This document shows, in pieces, positions 11,056 to 19,255 of a stretch of 64,000 nt of DNA. Numbering within the stretch: the first letter of the stretch is position 1; every line of letters starts with the position of its first letter. The stretch lies in contig NZ_CAAAID010000002.1 in the NCBI RefSeq assembly GCF_900639915.1, positions 62,001 to 126,000 of the forward strand. Direction: 5' to 3'. The notes under the pieces were generated by a model that searched no databases, was not told the DNA's origin, and was given only the letters and a program-made list of their open reading frames with translations. The stretch comes from Legionella nagasakiensis (GTDB lineage Bacteria; Pseudomonadota; Gammaproteobacteria; Legionellales; Legionellaceae). Made by a program: the position numbers and the translations under genes.

Positions 11056-13320
11056 CTAATTTTTTGCTAACAAGTCAATATTATTAGCTTGCAGTGCTTC
11101 TATAATCTCCATATTCAATTCACTTGTGATCACAGGTTTTTTCTCAATATCGCTGATAACACAGCGTACATCTAAATAGAATTGGTTTGCTCCTCGATCG
11201 TGCGCTAATTCATATAATATTTCAGGTTCATACGGCGGTGTTTGAACCACTTGCTTATGTTGTGAGACGATGTTTTGAATGATGTGTTTTGCTTTGTTTA
11301 AATCATCGCTGTTTCCAATGAGAATGGGAATATTAATTTTAACGTATCGATTATTGTCGAATGTATAGCACACGATGGATTTTTCAATCAGGAGGGAGTT
11401 AGGAAAGATGACTTCAGAATTGGTTTCTGTCGTGATTTGTGTAGACAGTAGACTAATTTTTTTTACGAGCCCTTCAACCTGCTCAATAATGACATGATCT
11501 CCAACCTTAATCGGTTTTTTAATAAATAGAACAAGACCACTGATGAAACTCGTCATGATGCTACGTAAACTAAATCCAATACCCACAGAAAATCCACCGA
11601 GAATCAATCCTAAAAATCTGAGATTGATGCCAGAAATGATGAGTGCGATAAGCAAGGCGATGAGATAGGTAAAATAGGTCACCAACATAACAATCGTTGC
11701 CTGTCTATCAGGATCTTCGGCAATGGTTTTGAGGGTGCCAATTCGCCTTGCAATGATTCGACCTATTACTAAAATTAGGCAAAAGAATCCAACTGCTCTT
11801 AAAATTCTGAGAGGTGCTATTCGCATATCATTCAGCTGAAATCCGTGATGTAAATAATTAAAAAAGGATAAAATTTCTTGTTTAGGAACCCACCAAATGA
11901 CCATCAATAACATACAGGTATTAATCGTTATTCCTATGAGAATAGCAATGCGTATCACCTGTAATTCCACTAATGAGCCGCGGTGATGTTTGATGATCAT
12001 CGAGCTTAATTTATCTTGCAATTTGTCATGCGCATAATTTATCCATATACACAATCGCCAATAGATAAACAAAATTAAAATCGTACCTAGGACACTGGGA
12101 ATGAAAAAAGTGGCAAATTGTTGATAACCAATCCAAGCCATTAAAATAGGAACAAGAAACAGGGCGATGATCGTGTTCATCATGATATGAAGAGAGCGTC
12201 GAGATAATTTGTGTCTGATGGAGTCAAGCTCAAATGCGGTCCAAAAGGTCCAAAGTGCAGCTATGCTAAGAATGGTTAGATAAACAGTCTTAATAAAATC
12301 AATATAGAGCTGGGGGATAGGCTGATTGTTGAAAAACAACAATCCTAAAATACCAAACAAAATAAGTCCAAGCAGTATCTTTGTACGTAATAAGATGGAA
12401 TCAACTAAGTGATGATCAAACCAAGGTCTATTGACTAAGATAACTCTTATATAGAGTTCGTTCATGGCGTTGACTAGAAGATACAGAAAAAGTACATCAG
12501 TGAAAAATGGTCTTGCGGCTACTCCTGTCTTGTAGAATGCTATTAAGTGTATATAGAGGCTTAATACGCCCACGGGCAGTAAAATTATCGCATAACGCTT
12601 GATAATAGTAAGGCCTCGCACGTCATGCTTAACGTATTCTGGATTAAAAGACCATTTGTAGGATAAGGAAGAATAAAAAACAATCAAAATAATTAAAAAA
12701 TAAATGATGGTCAGTTGGTTAGACTGGGGTGAAATAAAACCCATAAAATCAGATAATGCTTGTGCATTAAAGAAAAATTTTTCGTAGTCTCCATACTGGA
12801 ATATTTTCCATGGCGGCATCCCTTTTTCCAATAAAATGTATTGTTCTTTCTTCTTTATTTGGGACAGTATGTTGATACGTAGGTCATGAAGACGGTATAG
12901 GCTCAAACTACACGAGGCTACTTGTTTTGAATACAGGTTTTTTTGCTTAATTAAGTAATTATACTGCGATTTATCTTCTTTCGCTAACGTCGGGGCGACC
13001 GTTTCATCGTCTAATAACTGATTGATACGTTTTAAGTGTTCTTTATTATCAGCCACACACTTTTCCGTTTGTTGTTGCAGATCTTTAATGGTTGATAATA
13101 GCGAGTATAGAGCGTCGATATTTAGAGCGTTTGAAGATAGGTTTTGATGAATTTGACTCAGTTTGTTTTTTATTCTATCACTATCAAAATCGACCGCATT
13201 CGATGCAGAAAACATCAAACCAGACCAACACAAAACAAGCGTGATTAATAAATTTTTAACGAGATTGTTTATAAGTGTTCTAATGTGAAATAAGGGTTCT
13301 GCCCGCCCAACACGTTTCAT
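11056..13320 (-). CDS. MscS-family mechanosensitive channel (MscK/MscM-like, large)
   Basis: Inner-membrane channel expected to open on membrane tension and release solutes on osmotic downshock. 754 aa, much larger than MscS (about 286). A signal-like hydrophobic segment (about 25-45) is followed by a periplasmic coiled-coil region (about 45-190) and roughly ten membrane helices. The conserved MscS core near the C-terminus comprises the pore helix LILGGFSVGIGFSLRSIM, then FISGLVLFIKKPIKVGDHV and the beta domain from about residue 607. The N-terminal start is uncertain, because in-frame alternatives exist within the first 40 residues. Confidence 0.85.
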   Translation of the reverse strand: MKRVGRAEPLFHIRTLINNLVKNLLITLVLCWSGLMFSASNAVDFDSDRIKNKLSQIHQNLSSNALNIDALYSLLSTIKDLQQQTEKCVADNKEHLKRINQLLDDETVAPTLAKEDKSQYNYLIKQKNLYSKQVASCSLSLYRLHDLRINILSQIKKKEQYILLEKGMPPWKIFQYGDYEKFFFNAQALSDFMGFISPQSNQLTIIYFLIILIVFYSSLSYKWSFNPEYVKHDVRGLTIIKRYAIILLPVGVLSLYIHLIAFYKTGVAARPFFTDVLFLYLLVNAMNELYIRVILVNRPWFDHHLVDSILLRTKILLGLILFGILGLLFFNNQPIPQLYIDFIKTVYLTILSIAALWTFWTAFELDSIRHKLSRRSLHIMMNTIIALFLVPILMAWIGYQQFATFFIPSVLGTILILFIYWRLCIWINYAHDKLQDKLSSMIIKHHRGSLVELQVIRIAILIGITINTCMLLMVIWWVPKQEILSFFNYLHHGFQLNDMRIAPLRILRAVGFFCLILVIGRIIARRIGTLKTIAEDPDRQATIVMLVTYFTYLIALLIALIISGINLRFLGLILGGFSVGIGFSLRSIMTSFISGLVLFIKKPIKVGDHVIIEQVEGLVKKISLLSTQITTETNSEVIFPNSLLIEKSIVCYTFDNNRYVKINIPILIGNSDDLNKAKHIIQNIVSQHKQVVQTPPYEPEILYELAHDRGANQFYLDVRCVISDIEKKPVITSELNMEIIEALQANNIDLLAKN

Positions 13321-13493
13321 TTTTTATTAGTTTCTAATGGCTTATGATTACAATGTTAGTATAAATTTCGCATTCTATGGAGCGTTTGGACGATGGATTA
13401 CCGGATAAGCTCTCCAGTGGATATATCTAAACAATCTCTATTGATTGAAATTATTTTTTAGTTATCAGAGCAACTATATCTGGATTCGAAGGT

Positions 13494-13525
13494 TTGCCAT
13501 GCTCTCTATACTAAGTGCATGGCAA
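13494..13525. terminator. hairpin after the small Cys-rich gene
   Basis: TTGCCATGC (13494-13502) pairs with GCATGGCAA (13517-13525), a perfect 9-bp stem with a 14-nt loop, directly 3' of the minus-strand gene ending at 13531. It lacks a T-run, so termination is only suggested. Confidence 0.35.
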
Positions 13526-13530
13526 GAGAT

Positions 13531-13752
13531 TTAATTAATATAATGACATTTTCCATCATGGCTCATGCACACTTGGCCTTTTTTCTTACACGCTTTTTTC
13601 TTGGCTGCTGTACATTTTGACTTTGTCAGATGCTTTGTTTGGTGAGTAGCTGCCTTGTCGTTCTTTGCTATTGTGGAAGCGGCAAATGCCACGTTCAAAG
13701 AACCAAACAAAAATAAAGCGCCAATCGTTGAATTTAAAAGAATATGTTTCAT
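13531..13752 (-). CDS. small exported Lys/Cys-rich protein, 73 aa
   Basis: I do not recognise the family. The start at 13752 is chosen because AAGGA sits 8 bases ahead; an in-frame ATG at 13770 has no ribosome site. Residues 1-24 form a clear signal peptide ending VAFAA. The mature part is about 49 residues, very basic, with four cysteines (SKCTAAKKKACKKKGQVC, then GKCHY), which fits a disulfide-bonded periplasmic or secreted mini-protein. Strong own promoter upstream. Single gene. Confidence 0.65.
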   Translation of the reverse strand: MKHILLNSTIGALFLFGSLNVAFAASTIAKNDKAATHQTKHLTKSKCTAAKKKACKKKGQVCMSHDGKCHYIN

Positions 13753-13782
13753 GCTATTTTCCTTACACATTTGCTTATCTTA

Positions 13783-13812
13783 ATTATGTTGATATATTTT
13801 ACAGTTTGTCAA
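13783..13812 (-). promoter_or_regulatory. sigma-70 promoter for the 73-aa exported protein
   Basis: On the minus strand, TTGACA (13812-13807) and CATAAT (13788-13783) are 18 bases apart. The predicted start lies near 13776, with a leader of about 24 bases containing AAGGA. The gap 13753-14108 holds nothing else I can support. Confidence 0.6.
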
Positions 13813-14108
13813 AATTATTATCTAATTATTTCGTCTGGATGGAGATGAATTGTCACCTGTCTACCCTTGATTTTGTCTATTACGAATGTAACTGGAGCCG
13901 GCTCCCACCATAATCTTACAATGACAGTAAGTAGGCTTATAAATGAATAATTTCAATCTACCTTGTGATTAAAAATTAGAGGTATTTATCCTGCAACGAA
14001 TTAGAGTTTTATTTGCAATGCAGTTAAAAATTAATATAATCATGTTTTTTTAATGTAGTTTTTTTGTGTTATTTCATGATGATGTCGGTGTTAGGTGGTT
14101 TTATCAGG

Positions 14109-14915
14109 ATGATGTTTAGTTTACACAAAAATGCATCTTACCTGTTTGTCATTTTTATATTCACTTTCAGTTCAAAGGTATTCGCCGTTGATCCAGCAGG
14201 CGGTATCTATGCAGGTGTTATTTTAGGAGCCAGTCACACGCCTAGCCTTGATTTTACACTATCGATGCCAACCAATTTTTTTAGTTTTATCTGTCAGAAT
14301 AATCCGGCTGGTTGCAGTGGTTTGTCCAATAAAGGTCAGTTAACGTATACCTATCTCGGTGGCTTGGGTTTACAATTTGGTTATCGAATTAAGCGATATC
14401 GTGCAGAATTGGAGTTTTTATATAACGACAGTCCATACAAAACGTTGCAAGTAGGGAATGTTGCTATAAATCATACTGCCACAAACTTGAACCGTTTGCG
14501 TGAGCGGAAATCCGGATCAGAATTCAGTATTGAAGGAAAAACTGCAACCGCTGTCGGGTTCCTGAATGGCTATTATGATTTATTGGCACCTGATCAATTT
14601 TCGCACTTCGTTCCTTATGTTGGTGCGGGAATCGGATATGCGCAGATCAGTAACCGAAATCGATTTTTATCCCAAGATTCTGAAATTACAAACACTTATA
14701 GCTCTGTGCAAACGCAAACGGGTGCTGCCCAAGGCATTTTTGGTATTAGTTATTTTTTTGGTGATTACACCTCTCTTAGTTTGGATTACCGATACCTCAC
14801 GTCTTTGAAAGAGGTTAGGTATGCCTTTCAAGGAATTAGTCTTAACCAATTTAATGCTCGTTTTCAGGCACATACACTCAATCTAACGTTTAATGGCGTG
14901 TTGCATGGCATTTGA
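14109..14915 (+). CDS. outer-membrane beta-barrel protein, 8-stranded OMP type
   Basis: Predicted outer-membrane protein of the small beta-barrel class (OmpA-like/Opa-like fold); substrate or ligand unknown. The start near 14109 (or the next codon) follows AGGTGG with a 10-base gap; a longer TTG-initiated reading exists but lacks a ribosome site. A signal peptide ends at about SSKVFA. Alternating aromatic/hydrophobic strands follow, for example GGIYAGVILGAS, LGLQFGYRIKRYRAELEF, FVPYVGAGIGYA and LSLDYRYLTS. The last strand, AHTLNLTFNGVLHGI, lacks the usual terminal aromatic. Many Legionella genomes carry families of such proteins. Confidence 0.7.
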   Translation: MMFSLHKNASYLFVIFIFTFSSKVFAVDPAGGIYAGVILGASHTPSLDFTLSMPTNFFSFICQNNPAGCSGLSNKGQLTYTYLGGLGLQFGYRIKRYRAELEFLYNDSPYKTLQVGNVAINHTATNLNRLRERKSGSEFSIEGKTATAVGFLNGYYDLLAPDQFSHFVPYVGAGIGYAQISNRNRFLSQDSEITNTYSSVQTQTGAAQGIFGISYFFGDYTSLSLDYRYLTSLKEVRYAFQGISLNQFNARFQAHTLNLTFNGVLHGI

Positions 14916-15035
14916 TGTTATTACGAATCATGGTATTGACTGAGCTTATCCGCTGTCCCAAATACAGCTTTGATGTCTTGCCTATCCTGAGTGCTGTGAA
15001 AACGATGGATGTACTTTTATTGATAAGGGATGGAT

Positions 15036-16115
15036 ATGGGTTTCATTCGGATAAGCTTCATTAGCGTTCTTTCTTTTTTGCTTTTATCGTGTGCTTCTAA
15101 TTATGGCGCGATTCAACTGCCTCCGGATCGCATAAGCTATAATGCATCGTTACAATATAGCGATACTCAACAAATGTTAATTAACATCGTTCGTTTGCGC
15201 TACACCGACATTCCCTATTTTTTAACGGTCAATAATGTTGTGTCTCAATTTAATTATTCCCGACATGCTGGGGCAGGATTCACCAATGATCCTGGCTCAA
15301 CTTCTTTAACAGTTGGGGTTGATGGAGATGTTTCTTTAGATATCAGCGAATCCCCAACCATTACTTATACGCCTTATCAAGGTGAAAACTATGTCACGAA
15401 GTTACTAACTCCCATTGATTTAAGCGTTGCTTATATGCTATTGCGAGCAGGTTGGGGTGTGAATGCGGTATTTCGTTTAATCTTCCAAGGTTTTGGTGAA
15501 TATGCAAACAGTACTATTGCTTCACGTTCTGTCACGAGACGTGTGCCTGAATACAAGGAATTTCATGAGTTAGGACTTGTTTTTTTGCGATTGCAACATA
15601 ATAAACATTTAAAGGTTTCACCAGAAAAAACGGATGGAGAATTCGGCATTAGATTAACGATAGAACATTTCAATAGAATCCCCTCAAATGATCGAAACGT
15701 GTTAGCCAAACATGGGTTTACTTCTTCAACGCCCTCGGTACTGCTTGTGAGTCATCCTACAAATAGACCTGGCGAAGTATATGTGCAAACAAGACCTGTC
15801 TTGGGTGTATTTAATTATTTATCAAAAGGAGTGGATATTCCTGAAGAGGACATTATCTATAAACGCGCCCCTATGACGTATCAAAAAAATGGCGAGATTT
15901 TTGATTGGAGAAAAATCACTCGTGGACAAATGAGTGTTCACACGAGCAAGTTGAAGCCAAGTGAATCTTACGTTGCCGTAAAGTACAAGAAGAACTGGTT
16001 TTACATTGCAGAAGATGATTTTGATTCAAAAGAAACGTTAAATATGCTGTCTATCATCATGGGCATTTATCAAGGGGACGTTCAAAGCTTTTTGCCTGTA
16101 CTGACGGTCAGTTAA
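15036..16115 (+). CDS. conserved exported lipoprotein, unknown function
   Basis: Starts best at ATG 15036 with AAGGGA 6 bases upstream; an ATG at 15030 overlaps that site. The N-terminus is a lipoprotein signal peptide with a lipobox FLLLSC, so the mature protein begins at a lipidated Cys. The early motif NIVRLRYTDIPYF matches a widespread uncharacterised family in which a similar NxVRLRYxDxPxF stretch follows the lipidated end (from memory of the family, not a search). The C-terminal half contains WFYIAEDDFDSKETLNML. No domain of known function. It follows the beta-barrel gene on the same strand after about 120 bases. Confidence 0.6.
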   Translation: MGFIRISFISVLSFLLLSCASNYGAIQLPPDRISYNASLQYSDTQQMLINIVRLRYTDIPYFLTVNNVVSQFNYSRHAGAGFTNDPGSTSLTVGVDGDVSLDISESPTITYTPYQGENYVTKLLTPIDLSVAYMLLRAGWGVNAVFRLIFQGFGEYANSTIASRSVTRRVPEYKEFHELGLVFLRLQHNKHLKVSPEKTDGEFGIRLTIEHFNRIPSNDRNVLAKHGFTSSTPSVLLVSHPTNRPGEVYVQTRPVLGVFNYLSKGVDIPEEDIIYKRAPMTYQKNGEIFDWRKITRGQMSVHTSKLKPSESYVAVKYKKNWFYIAEDDFDSKETLNMLSIIMGIYQGDVQSFLPVLTVS

Positions 16116-16178
16116 ATTAAAAGAGCTATGACCGTGTGTCAGCTACGACTTAATATATGAACTATAATTAGCGACATA

Positions 16179-16191
16179 AGGTCTGTTGACA
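16179..16191 (+). repeat. solitary IS/MITE terminal-repeat-like sequence
   Basis: AGGTCTGTTGACA, preceded by TA, matches the terminal repeats of the IS at 17068-18166 and the MITE at 19256-19350. I see no partner end before the next gene, so it may be the remnant of a decayed element. Confidence 0.35.
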
Positions 16192-16257
16192 AGAGATGTA
16201 AATTATTTTCTTTGTACAAGGACCTTTTTTTATTAGCTTCAGAGAGAGGAGGCGACA

Positions 16258-16599
16258 ATGAAAAAAATAATCCTGTGTTGTTGTATTGTGTTTAGTATGG
16301 GCGTTTTTATTAATGCTAATGCTTGCCAAACTGAGAAGTGTAATAATAACGGGGATTGCAGCAAATATGGAAATGAACGATGTAAGACCGCTGGAGCAAG
16401 CTGCAAGGGGCAGTGGGATGAGGATCCTTTTAAGAGCGGTACACAAGGATGTCATGGAACCTGCTATTGTAAAGAACCATCATCAACGTCCAGTGCTACA
16501 ACAGTACAAGGTTCAAGTTCAACGAAAAAAGCACCTTCCAAACCACATCATCCACGAAGCCAGGATGCCCAAAAAAGACTAAAAAGTAGATCGCAGTAA
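16258..16599 (+). CDS. Cys-rich exported protein, tandem paralog 1
   Basis: 113 aa with a signal peptide ending at NANA and a mature domain with eight cysteines: ACQTEKC, GDC, ERC, ASC, QGC, GTC, YC. The tail is Ser/Thr/Lys-rich and low-complexity (from about residue 75). Good ribosome site (GAGAGGAGGCGAC). I know no named family; the cysteine spacing suggests a disulfide-knotted secreted module. Thirty bases downstream lies a paralog with the same layout. A 44-base stretch (16414-16457) is identical in both genes, far more similar than the flanks. Confidence 0.65.
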   Translation: MKKIILCCCIVFSMGVFINANACQTEKCNNNGDCSKYGNERCKTAGASCKGQWDEDPFKSGTQGCHGTCYCKEPSSTSSATTVQGSSSTKKAPSKPHHPRSQDAQKRLKSRSQ

Positions 16600-16629
16600 C
16601 ATTTGAATTTACAGAGGGAGCGTAAGATT

Positions 16630-16947
16630 ATGAAAAAAACTATAATGATGTTGTTTGCAACACTTGCAATGGGGTTTTTTTTCAATGCACAAGCCTGTAA
16701 AACAGGATTGTGTAATAAGGATGGTGATTGCAATAGTTATGCGCCAATTTGTACATCAGGAAAAGCTTACTGTAAAGGTGAATGGGATGAGGATCCTTTT
16801 AAGAGCGGTACACAAGGATGTCATGGCAATTGTGTTTGTAAAAGCGGTTCTTCTTCATCGAGTGTAAGTTCAGGTCAAAAGAAAAAACCGGAACCAGCAA
16901 AACCAAAGCCAGCAAAACCAGCTAAACACAAAAGGCCTGCTGCATGA
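16630..16947 (+). CDS. Cys-rich exported protein, tandem paralog 2
   Basis: Second copy of the preceding gene. The start is ATG 16630 (MKKTIMMLF) after GGGAGCGTAAGATT; an upstream in-frame ATG lacks a signal sequence fit. 105 aa: signal peptide ending NAQA, then the same eight-Cys core (ACKTGLC, GDC, PIC, AYC, QGC, GNCVC) and a basic tail of KP/AKP repeats rather than the Ser-rich tail of copy 1. The shared identical 44 bases are 16783-16826. Probably cotranscribed with copy 1. Function unknown. Confidence 0.65.
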   Translation: MKKTIMMLFATLAMGFFFNAQACKTGLCNKDGDCNSYAPICTSGKAYCKGEWDEDPFKSGTQGCHGNCVCKSGSSSSSVSSGQKKKPEPAKPKPAKPAKHKRPAA

Positions 16948-16979
16948 TCAGCTGAGCCTTTTGATAGCAGCAAGAATAG

Positions 16980-16999
16980 CCTGGTTGCTTGCAACCGGG
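16980..16999. repeat. hairpin repeat left of the IS
   Basis: CCTGGTTGC-TT-GCAACCGGG forms a 9-bp stem with one G-T pair, 33 bases after the Cys-rich gene, so it may also terminate that transcript. A variant in the opposite orientation lies right of the IS at 18185-18210. Confidence 0.45.
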
Positions 17000-17157
17000 T
17001 GACTTAGCTAGGCTTCATCAATGATCTTCAGAATGAAAAGCGTAATCACATTCAACAAAGAAATCTAGGGTCTGCTGACATTTTCTTGTAACCAATTGAA
17101 ATAAAAGAGAAAAATCGTAGGATTTAAGTTCCCACACAAGAACAAAACAAGTTTGCA

Positions 17158-17928
17158 ATGGCTAGACGTATGCTCAGCGAAGAGCTTTGGTCAAAGCTAC
17201 ATAGAATAATGCGTGAACATGGGATTTATCACAAGCCCCATTTACGCAATACCGTAGAAGGAATGCTATACAGAATGCGTGTTGACTGTTCATGGCGGGA
17301 TCTCCCGGAAGAGTTTGGATGTTGGAATACCGTGTTTCAAAAATTCAATCGCTGGTCATTAAAAGGTAAATTAATGGTCATTTTCAAAACGCTTGTATAT
17401 GAACCTGATCTGAAATGGAAATTCATTGACAGTTCTTTGTGAAAGCTCATCAACACAGTGCTGGCGAGACTTCTGAAGAAAATCAGGCTTATAGGAAAAT
17501 GCCGGGGTGGAAATACGACAAAGATAGATATGGCGGTTGATGCACATGGCTTGCCCATTGATTTTGAGATAACCGAAGGTGAAGTACATGACTGCAAAAT
17601 TGCACCAGAATTCATTGAAAAGTTACCCGATGCAGATTTTACGATTGCAGACAAAGGCTATGACAGTGAGGAGATTCGACATGTCATTCGCAACAAATCA
17701 TTGGTTCCAGTGATTCCCAGAAAAAATAATTCCAGAATTGGTAATGCAGACATGGATTGGTATTTGTATAAATATCGACATTTAGTTGAAAATTTATTCG
17801 CAAGAATCAAGCATTTTCGTGCTCTTTCTACCAGATTTGATAAATTAAAGCGCAATTATACATCGGTAGTTGCTATGGCATGTGCGTTTTTATGGTTGCC
17901 TATGTGGAATGTCAAGAGACCTTGTTAA
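17158..17928 (+). pseudogene. IS5-like DDE transposase, disrupted by compensating frameshifts
   Basis: The N-terminal part (17158-17442) has the IS5-type DUF4096 region (YRMRVDCSWRDLPEEFGCW). The C-terminal part (17458-17928) carries the DDE core with TKIDMAVDAHG, ADKGYDSEEIR and the terminal Y-x2-R-x3-E-like motif YRHLVENLFARIK. Both parts lie in one frame, but a TGA at 17440 separates them. The missing linker VKAHQHSAGETSEENQ is read in another frame between about 17437 and 17485. One -1 and one +1 change are therefore needed, so the enzyme is probably dead unless recoding occurs. Confidence 0.75.
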
Positions 17929-18065
17929 TGTCCTTTTTTCTTTGTTTCAGAGCCTTTACGTACTGGCTTTACTCGGAACAACTTGGCCTTAATTTTTGAA
18001 AATAGAGAACGAATCCATTCTCCAATTACTTCTACTACCAGCCATATAACGAAGTCTATAATCAT
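17925..18065 (-). CDS. 46-aa single-span membrane protein inside the IS
   Basis: Starts ATG 18065 and ends TAA at 17925, overlapping the transposase end tail-to-tail by 4 bases. The product begins MIIDFVIWLVVEVIGEW, a hydrophobic span, and continues into a very basic tail (KIKAKLFRVK, then KGSETKKKGH). GGGA lies about 10 bases before the start. The ORF lies wholly within the terminal repeats, so it would move with the element. It may be a passenger gene or chance; amphipathic basic mini-proteins of this kind include toxin-like peptides, but no family is recognised. Confidence 0.4.
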   Translation of the reverse strand: MIIDFVIWLVVEVIGEWIRSLFSKIKAKLFRVKPVRKGSETKKKGH

Positions 18066-18184
18066 ATCTGCATTCCCAAATATTTTGATCATTATAATCA
18101 CATATTGAATTTATTTTGTCAAAATATGCTTATACTGTCTCAAGCTAGAGAAATGTCAACAGAACCTAGTCATTTCAGAAAAAT

Positions 18185-18210
18185 CCCGGTTGCTACGCTT
18201 GCTACCAGGC
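18185..18210. repeat. hairpin repeat right of the IS
   Basis: CCCGGTTGC then seven bases then GCTACCAGG, an inverted variant of 16980-16999. The pair brackets the IS at 70-90 bases distance on the left and about 20 on the right. Confidence 0.4.
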
Positions 18211-18290
18211 AGATCACAAAACTGTTTTTATGGCATACTTCTTGGGTAGTATAAGAGGCAATCATATGCTGATGAGTGAATTGAAACCAC

Positions 18291-19184
18291 CTAGGCAGGC
18301 GAGGAAATGAAGTGTTTTTCTTTTTCCCATTGTTTCAAAGGTGATAAGGCAGGATTGGCCATGGCTTTAACCGGTAGATAAAATGTTTGCTCAAGAAGAT
18401 ATTGTCCACTTAATGCAGCATGGGATACTTGGTCGGTAAAAACAAGCCAGGTACTGTGTGGAGGAAAATCAACACGATGTTTATGAACCGTTTGTTGATA
18501 GATATCGTCGAGCTTCATATAGTCATGAAGATGAAGCATGTAATGATCATAAGGTGAACGTAACGTTTTTGTTGCTTTAATGAGCTTCAGAAGTTTTGCA
18601 TGAGCCGGATTAAAAGAAGGAATTTTAGGCGAAAATCTTGCCAGAACTTGATGAAAAGCTTCACCCAAATGCCAAACACGAGGTTCGCCATAAGAATTGA
18701 TGTTACAAAATACCCGCAAAATTCGTAAGCCATTCACCGGTGTTGAGGGAAAAGAATCGACATGCAGACGAGTGTCGTCCTTGCGTTTTGAGCTTTTTCG
18801 GCCTTTTATTTCAGCGGGTCGATAACTGGTTCTGCCCCAACGAAGGTCTTGACGGTATTGTGGCAATAATTCATCAACAAGTTGCCTGGCGTAGTTAGCG
18901 AAGCGATGCATAAACGCTTGCATAACAGGAAGAAGAGCGGATGATTGGTTGGTGATTGCAAGGCCACCAAGACGTTGTTGCTTATAATCGTAACTGATGT
19001 TTTTATGTTTTCGGTCAAGGATCGATTCAGATAAGATAAATTGTTCATTTTCCCCTGGCATAAAAGAATAGAGGGGAAAAAAAATCACTTTTCCGGATTC
19101 TAATGCCGTTAACGCTTGCTGTTTATGTTTTTCCTGGAGGTTATGTAGGTTTTCCACTTCCAAAGTATACAATCGGTCGTCCAT
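18291..19184 (-). CDS. kdoO: Kdo hydroxylase-like Fe(II)/2-oxoglutarate dioxygenase
   Basis: Resembles KdoO, which hydroxylates carbon 3 of the outer Kdo sugar of lipopolysaccharide using Fe(II), 2-oxoglutarate and O2. The iron ligands fit HxD in RLHVDSFPSTP (H141, D143) and the distal His in FTDQVSHAALSGQ, followed by a short basic end. About 297 aa, the family size. The start is uncertain: ATG 19184 has GAG 9 bases ahead, and an ATG at 19202 is also in frame. Monocistronic, between an IS and a MITE. The family call rests on motif memory, so the symbol is tentative. Confidence 0.65.
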   Translation of the reverse strand: MDDRLYTLEVENLHNLQEKHKQQALTALESGKVIFFPLYSFMPGENEQFILSESILDRKHKNISYDYKQQRLGGLAITNQSSALLPVMQAFMHRFANYARQLVDELLPQYRQDLRWGRTSYRPAEIKGRKSSKRKDDTRLHVDSFPSTPVNGLRILRVFCNINSYGEPRVWHLGEAFHQVLARFSPKIPSFNPAHAKLLKLIKATKTLRSPYDHYMLHLHDYMKLDDIYQQTVHKHRVDFPPHSTWLVFTDQVSHAALSGQYLLEQTFYLPVKAMANPALSPLKQWEKEKHFISSPA

Positions 19185-19255
19185 TATTATCTCATGTTGC
19201 AAAAACCATTCTATTCTAGCAAAAAAATAGGGTGATTTAAAAATAACAATTTTTA

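Larger units (their letters stand above)
17068..18166 (+). mobile_element. IS5-family-like insertion sequence with passenger ORF
   Basis: About 1.1 kb. Left end GGGTCTGCTGACATTT and right end (complement) GGTTCTGTTGACATTT match at 14 of 16 bases. TA flanks both sides within CTAG, consistent with the short TA-type target duplication of the IS427/IS1031 part of the IS5 family. It holds a disrupted transposase on the plus strand and a 46-codon ORF on the minus strand. The 240-base tail after the transposase is longer than usual for this family. Confidence 0.75.

Noticed and set aside
16286-16867. Alternative frames in the two Cys-rich genes
   Set aside because: They arise because the shared 44-base block is open in two frames; only the frame with signal peptide and eight Cys is convincing.
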